Shown here: positions 35,518 through 37,531 of the stretch, one piece after another
Layout of the letters: every line of letters starts with the position of its first letter
Numbering within the stretch: position 1 is the stretch's first letter
From: an uncultured Pseudomonadota bacterium
Lineage (GTDB): Bacteria > Myxococcota_A > Bradymonadia > Bradymonadales > Bradymonadaceae
Length of the DNA: 37,531 bases
Assembly: GCA_950059285.1 (NCBI GenBank)
Contig: CATLTV010000030.1
Span: 1-37,531 of the forward strand
Reading direction: 5' to 3'
The notes under the pieces: model-generated
What the model was told of the DNA's origin: nothing
The model's input: the letters and a program-made list of their open reading frames with translations, nothing else
Databases searched by the model: none
Program-made: the position numbers and the translations under genes

Positions 35518-36747
35518 ATGCATAAAAAACACACCAAAGCCACTGTAATTACTCATATTTTATCAGCACTACTCGTACTCAACGCGTGCTCCAATGAACC
35601 GACAACCTCCCATGAGGTCGTCGATATGCACCAAGGCACCACAACACAGGACATGGACCAGAGCAAGGATCTTGACGACACACAAGAACCTGACGCACAT
35701 CAGGACGCTCAACCTGATACCACAGACATGGCCCAGGACATGGCCGACCAGGGCAACACAGCCGTCACCGCTGACACCATCTTTGCACAGTACGCCACGC
35801 TCTCTACCATCGCAGGCACGGCGCTCATCTCTGACAAGGGTGTCAACGGCTGGAAACCAGAGTTTGAAGGTGCTGATGCCACAACCGCCGAGCTATCTCG
35901 TCCTCATATCGCGCTTGCAAACACCGCAGGAGAGGTCTTTATCGCGGATAAAGACGCTCATGCCATTCGTAAAGTATCCACGGATGGCACCATCAGCACC
36001 TTTGCTGGCACAGGTGTCGCGGGCTCAACATCCGATGAAAGCACACCTGCGACCTCATCAAAACTTAGCTCTCCCAATGGGCTCTGGATTAACTCCAATG
36101 GCACCGTCTATGTACTCGACCTTGGCAACGATCGCGTCGTCAAAGTGGACGAGCAAGGCATGATGACCACTCTGTTTCGCATCGGTGGCGCTGGCGCTGG
36201 TCGCGGGCTCTGGGTCTCGGATGACGAATCACTCGCTTACATCAGCGCAGGAACCATCCTCAAGACCTGGACGCCAGAGCAGGGCGTGACGACGCTCGCA
36301 AGCGGCTTCTCCTCTCTGGGGAATCTACACGTCTCTCCATCAGGTCAACTCGCGGTCACTGACCGTGGAGGAAGCAAGGCTTATCTCATTGATAAAAATG
36401 GAGAAAAAACACACATCGCGGGCACAGGTTCAGGGCGAGATGCAGACACAGGAATGCTCGCCCTGGAGGCTGGGCTGGATGAAGTTCGAGGCATCTGGTT
36501 TCACCCACAGGGTGGCTACTTCCTCGCCACACACAAGGGCGGGCAGATCTGGTACGTCGACACACAAGGCGTCCTCCACCGCTTTATTCACGGCGACAAG
36601 GACGACGATCACGCAGGCGATGGTGAACCATTCAACTCATCAGGTAAAAAAATCAGCGAGCCAAGAGCGGTCACCATGACTCCCTCGGGTGAAGTCCTCA
36701 TTACAGAACATGATGGCGGTTACATTCGGTTGGTGAGCAAAAAGTAG
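35518..36747 (+). CDS. NHL-repeat beta-propeller lipoprotein
   Basis: The 409-aa protein has a lipobox VLNAC (Cys24) and a ~70-residue Asp/Gln/Thr-rich linker. An NHL-type propeller fills the rest: ELSRPHIALANTAGEVFIADK, HAIRKVSTDGTISTFAGTG, SSPNGLWINSNGTVYVLDLGNDRVVKV, LGNLHVSPSGQLAVTDRGG, and EPRAVTMTPSGEVLITEHDGGYIRLV in outline. Each blade shows the 'P.G...G..yv.D....I......G' pattern. No catalytic motif is seen, so a binding or scaffolding role at the envelope is likely. ATG 35518 has AGG eight bases upstream; parS lies 28 bases before it. The stop falls inside a 36-bp hairpin. Confidence 0.88.
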   Translation: MHKKHTKATVITHILSALLVLNACSNEPTTSHEVVDMHQGTTTQDMDQSKDLDDTQEPDAHQDAQPDTTDMAQDMADQGNTAVTADTIFAQYATLSTIAGTALISDKGVNGWKPEFEGADATTAELSRPHIALANTAGEVFIADKDAHAIRKVSTDGTISTFAGTGVAGSTSDESTPATSSKLSSPNGLWINSNGTVYVLDLGNDRVVKVDEQGMMTTLFRIGGAGAGRGLWVSDDESLAYISAGTILKTWTPEQGVTTLASGFSSLGNLHVSPSGQLAVTDRGGSKAYLIDKNGEKTHIAGTGSGRDADTGMLALEAGLDEVRGIWFHPQGGYFLATHKGGQIWYVDTQGVLHRFIHGDKDDDHAGDGEPFNSSGKKISEPRAVTMTPSGEVLITEHDGGYIRLVSKK

Positions 36748-36812
36748 AGGCGACAAAGGGGCGGCCAAAAATCTTCGATTTTTGGCCGCCCCTTTGTCGC
36801 CTCTACTTTTTG
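36738..36812. terminator. 36-bp perfect hairpin at a convergent gene end
   Basis: Arms 36738-36773 and 36777-36812 are perfectly complementary around a 3-base loop. The left arm contains the last codons and stop of the NHL gene. A5/T5 tracts in the arms fit a bidirectional terminator against the leftward deacetylase gene. Confidence 0.88.
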
Positions 36813-36828
36813 CGTCCAGCACAGAGCG

Positions 36829-37531
36829 CTACAATGAGCGCACACCTTCCAGAAGCGTATCAAATCGGTAATGCTTCTTGAGCGCCCTGAAGATTGCACT
36901 GTAGCGCTCACGCTTGACCTCCCATGGAATGCTCAAATCAGGCTGATGGCCCACAAGATCATCCACGCCCTCATCGTGCCTGTCCATAAAGTCAATGGAG
37001 TGAAACTCAAGCTGAAAGAGGTCAGGATGTGCTCGTCGTAACAATGGCATCATCGCCTGAAAACCTTGCTCCTTCACAAGGTGCAAGCTCGTGCCAATCA
37101 AAGGAAACCTCACCCCTGGGACAAGACACATGGGCACTTGCCACGGTCGTGTAGATGCCTCATCTGCTCGCCAAATTGAGCGCGCCGATGGTCTGTAAGG
37201 AGTAATGGGAGCAAGCAGGGTAGAGGGGGGCGTCATCGCACTGCGGCTAGGATTTCCCCTGAGCTTGAGCATCGTCATCACCAATCCCTTGGCCACATAA
37301 TAAGGAGGGCAGGGGAAGATGGACGAATCATACGCGTAGCCACGGTCTTCAATCAGATGATAGAGCCAGTCGTCAATGTTGTAGCCAGGTGTACGAAACC
37401 CAAGCGGCGCAGCGCCTGTAATTCGCTCAATCGCATCCTCTCCTCGCTGCATATCATCGAGGATCTCGGGCTCGGAGAGCGTACGCAAATTGTAACGGTG
37501 ATAATAGGTGTGATTGCCAAGCTCATGGCCC
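36829..37531 (-). CDS. Polysaccharide deacetylase (NodB-type), truncated at the right edge
   Basis: The reverse-strand frame remains open to the window edge, so the N-terminus is missing; 233 residues are visible. It begins GHELGNHTYYHRYN: the H-x4-H pair that holds the metal in carbohydrate-esterase family 4. FRTPGYNIDDWLYHLI (motif 3) and YDSSIFPCPPYY follow, and LEFHSIDF near the C-terminus supplies the catalytic-histidine motif. Family knowledge: such enzymes remove N-acetyl groups from chitin-like polymers, peptidoglycan or exopolysaccharide. The start codon, any signal peptide and motif 1 (catalytic Asp) cannot be seen. Transcription ends at the shared hairpin with the NHL gene. Confidence 0.88.
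   Translation of the reverse strand, partial: GHELGNHTYYHRYNLRTLSEPEILDDMQRGEDAIERITGAAPLGFRTPGYNIDDWLYHLIEDRGYAYDSSIFPCPPYYVAKGLVMTMLKLRGNPSRSAMTPPSTLLAPITPYRPSARSIWRADEASTRPWQVPMCLVPGVRFPLIGTSLHLVKEQGFQAMMPLLRRAHPDLFQLEFHSIDFMDRHDEGVDDLVGHQPDLSIPWEVKRERYSAIFRALKKHYRFDTLLEGVRSL

Overview
The window reads as chromosomal DNA of a lipoprotein-rich Gram-negative bacterium, most likely a myxobacterium-like deltaproteobacterium (Myxococcota; the style recalls Bradymonadales). The evidence is roughly balanced base composition, many secreted lipoproteins with long Asp/Thr/Glu-rich linkers, lamin-tail and Cys-rich modules, a Lol/MacB-type exporter paired with a LolA-like protein, and an orphan FliO-like protein. 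The taxonomic call is inference. No rRNA, tRNA, CRISPR array or intact mobile element is visible, and no gene-free stretch exceeds about 250 bases.

Layout. (1) 1-8446: a leftward operon of radical-SAM activase, unknown 373-aa protein, acidic 188-aa protein, soluble AAA-peptidase M41 (FtsH-like) protease, 87-aa protein and a giant protein running off the left edge. A divergent XRE-type regulator stands at its head. This resembles the FtsH-centred 'ternary' conflict systems predicted by comparative genomics and is the best candidate for an undescribed system here. (2) 8448-10712: a membrane-anchored parallel beta-helix protein. (3) 10853-13484: a tight three-gene operon of BtaA-like (DUF3419) transferase, GNAT-like protein and haem-oxygenase-like di-iron oxidase, probably an uncharacterised small-molecule or lipid pathway. 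(4) 13580-20318: a leftward operon of ABC ATPase, two FtsX-type permeases, lipoprotein, LolA-like protein and alpha/beta hydrolase, probably cell-envelope lipoprotein trafficking. (5) 20556-24469: a DUF2252 lipoprotein translationally coupled to an OprP-like porin, then a lamin-tail lipoprotein. (6) 24553-30315: a TPR lipoprotein, a small lipoprotein, an Rpn-type gene remnant, polA and a fliO-like gene. (7) 30523-36747: four rightward lipoprotein genes (a propeller-like protein, two GKAD-motif proteins, an NHL propeller). (8) 36829-right edge: a truncated polysaccharide deacetylase.

Two features run across the whole window. First, there is a perfect ParB-binding parS palindrome at 35474-35489 and a one-base variant at 20411-20426, which suggests the region lies in the origin-proximal ParB domain. 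Second, several gene ends carry extraordinarily long perfect hairpins (25-39 bp arms, 0-3 nt spacers), each with unrelated sequence, often exactly filling the gap between convergent stop codons.
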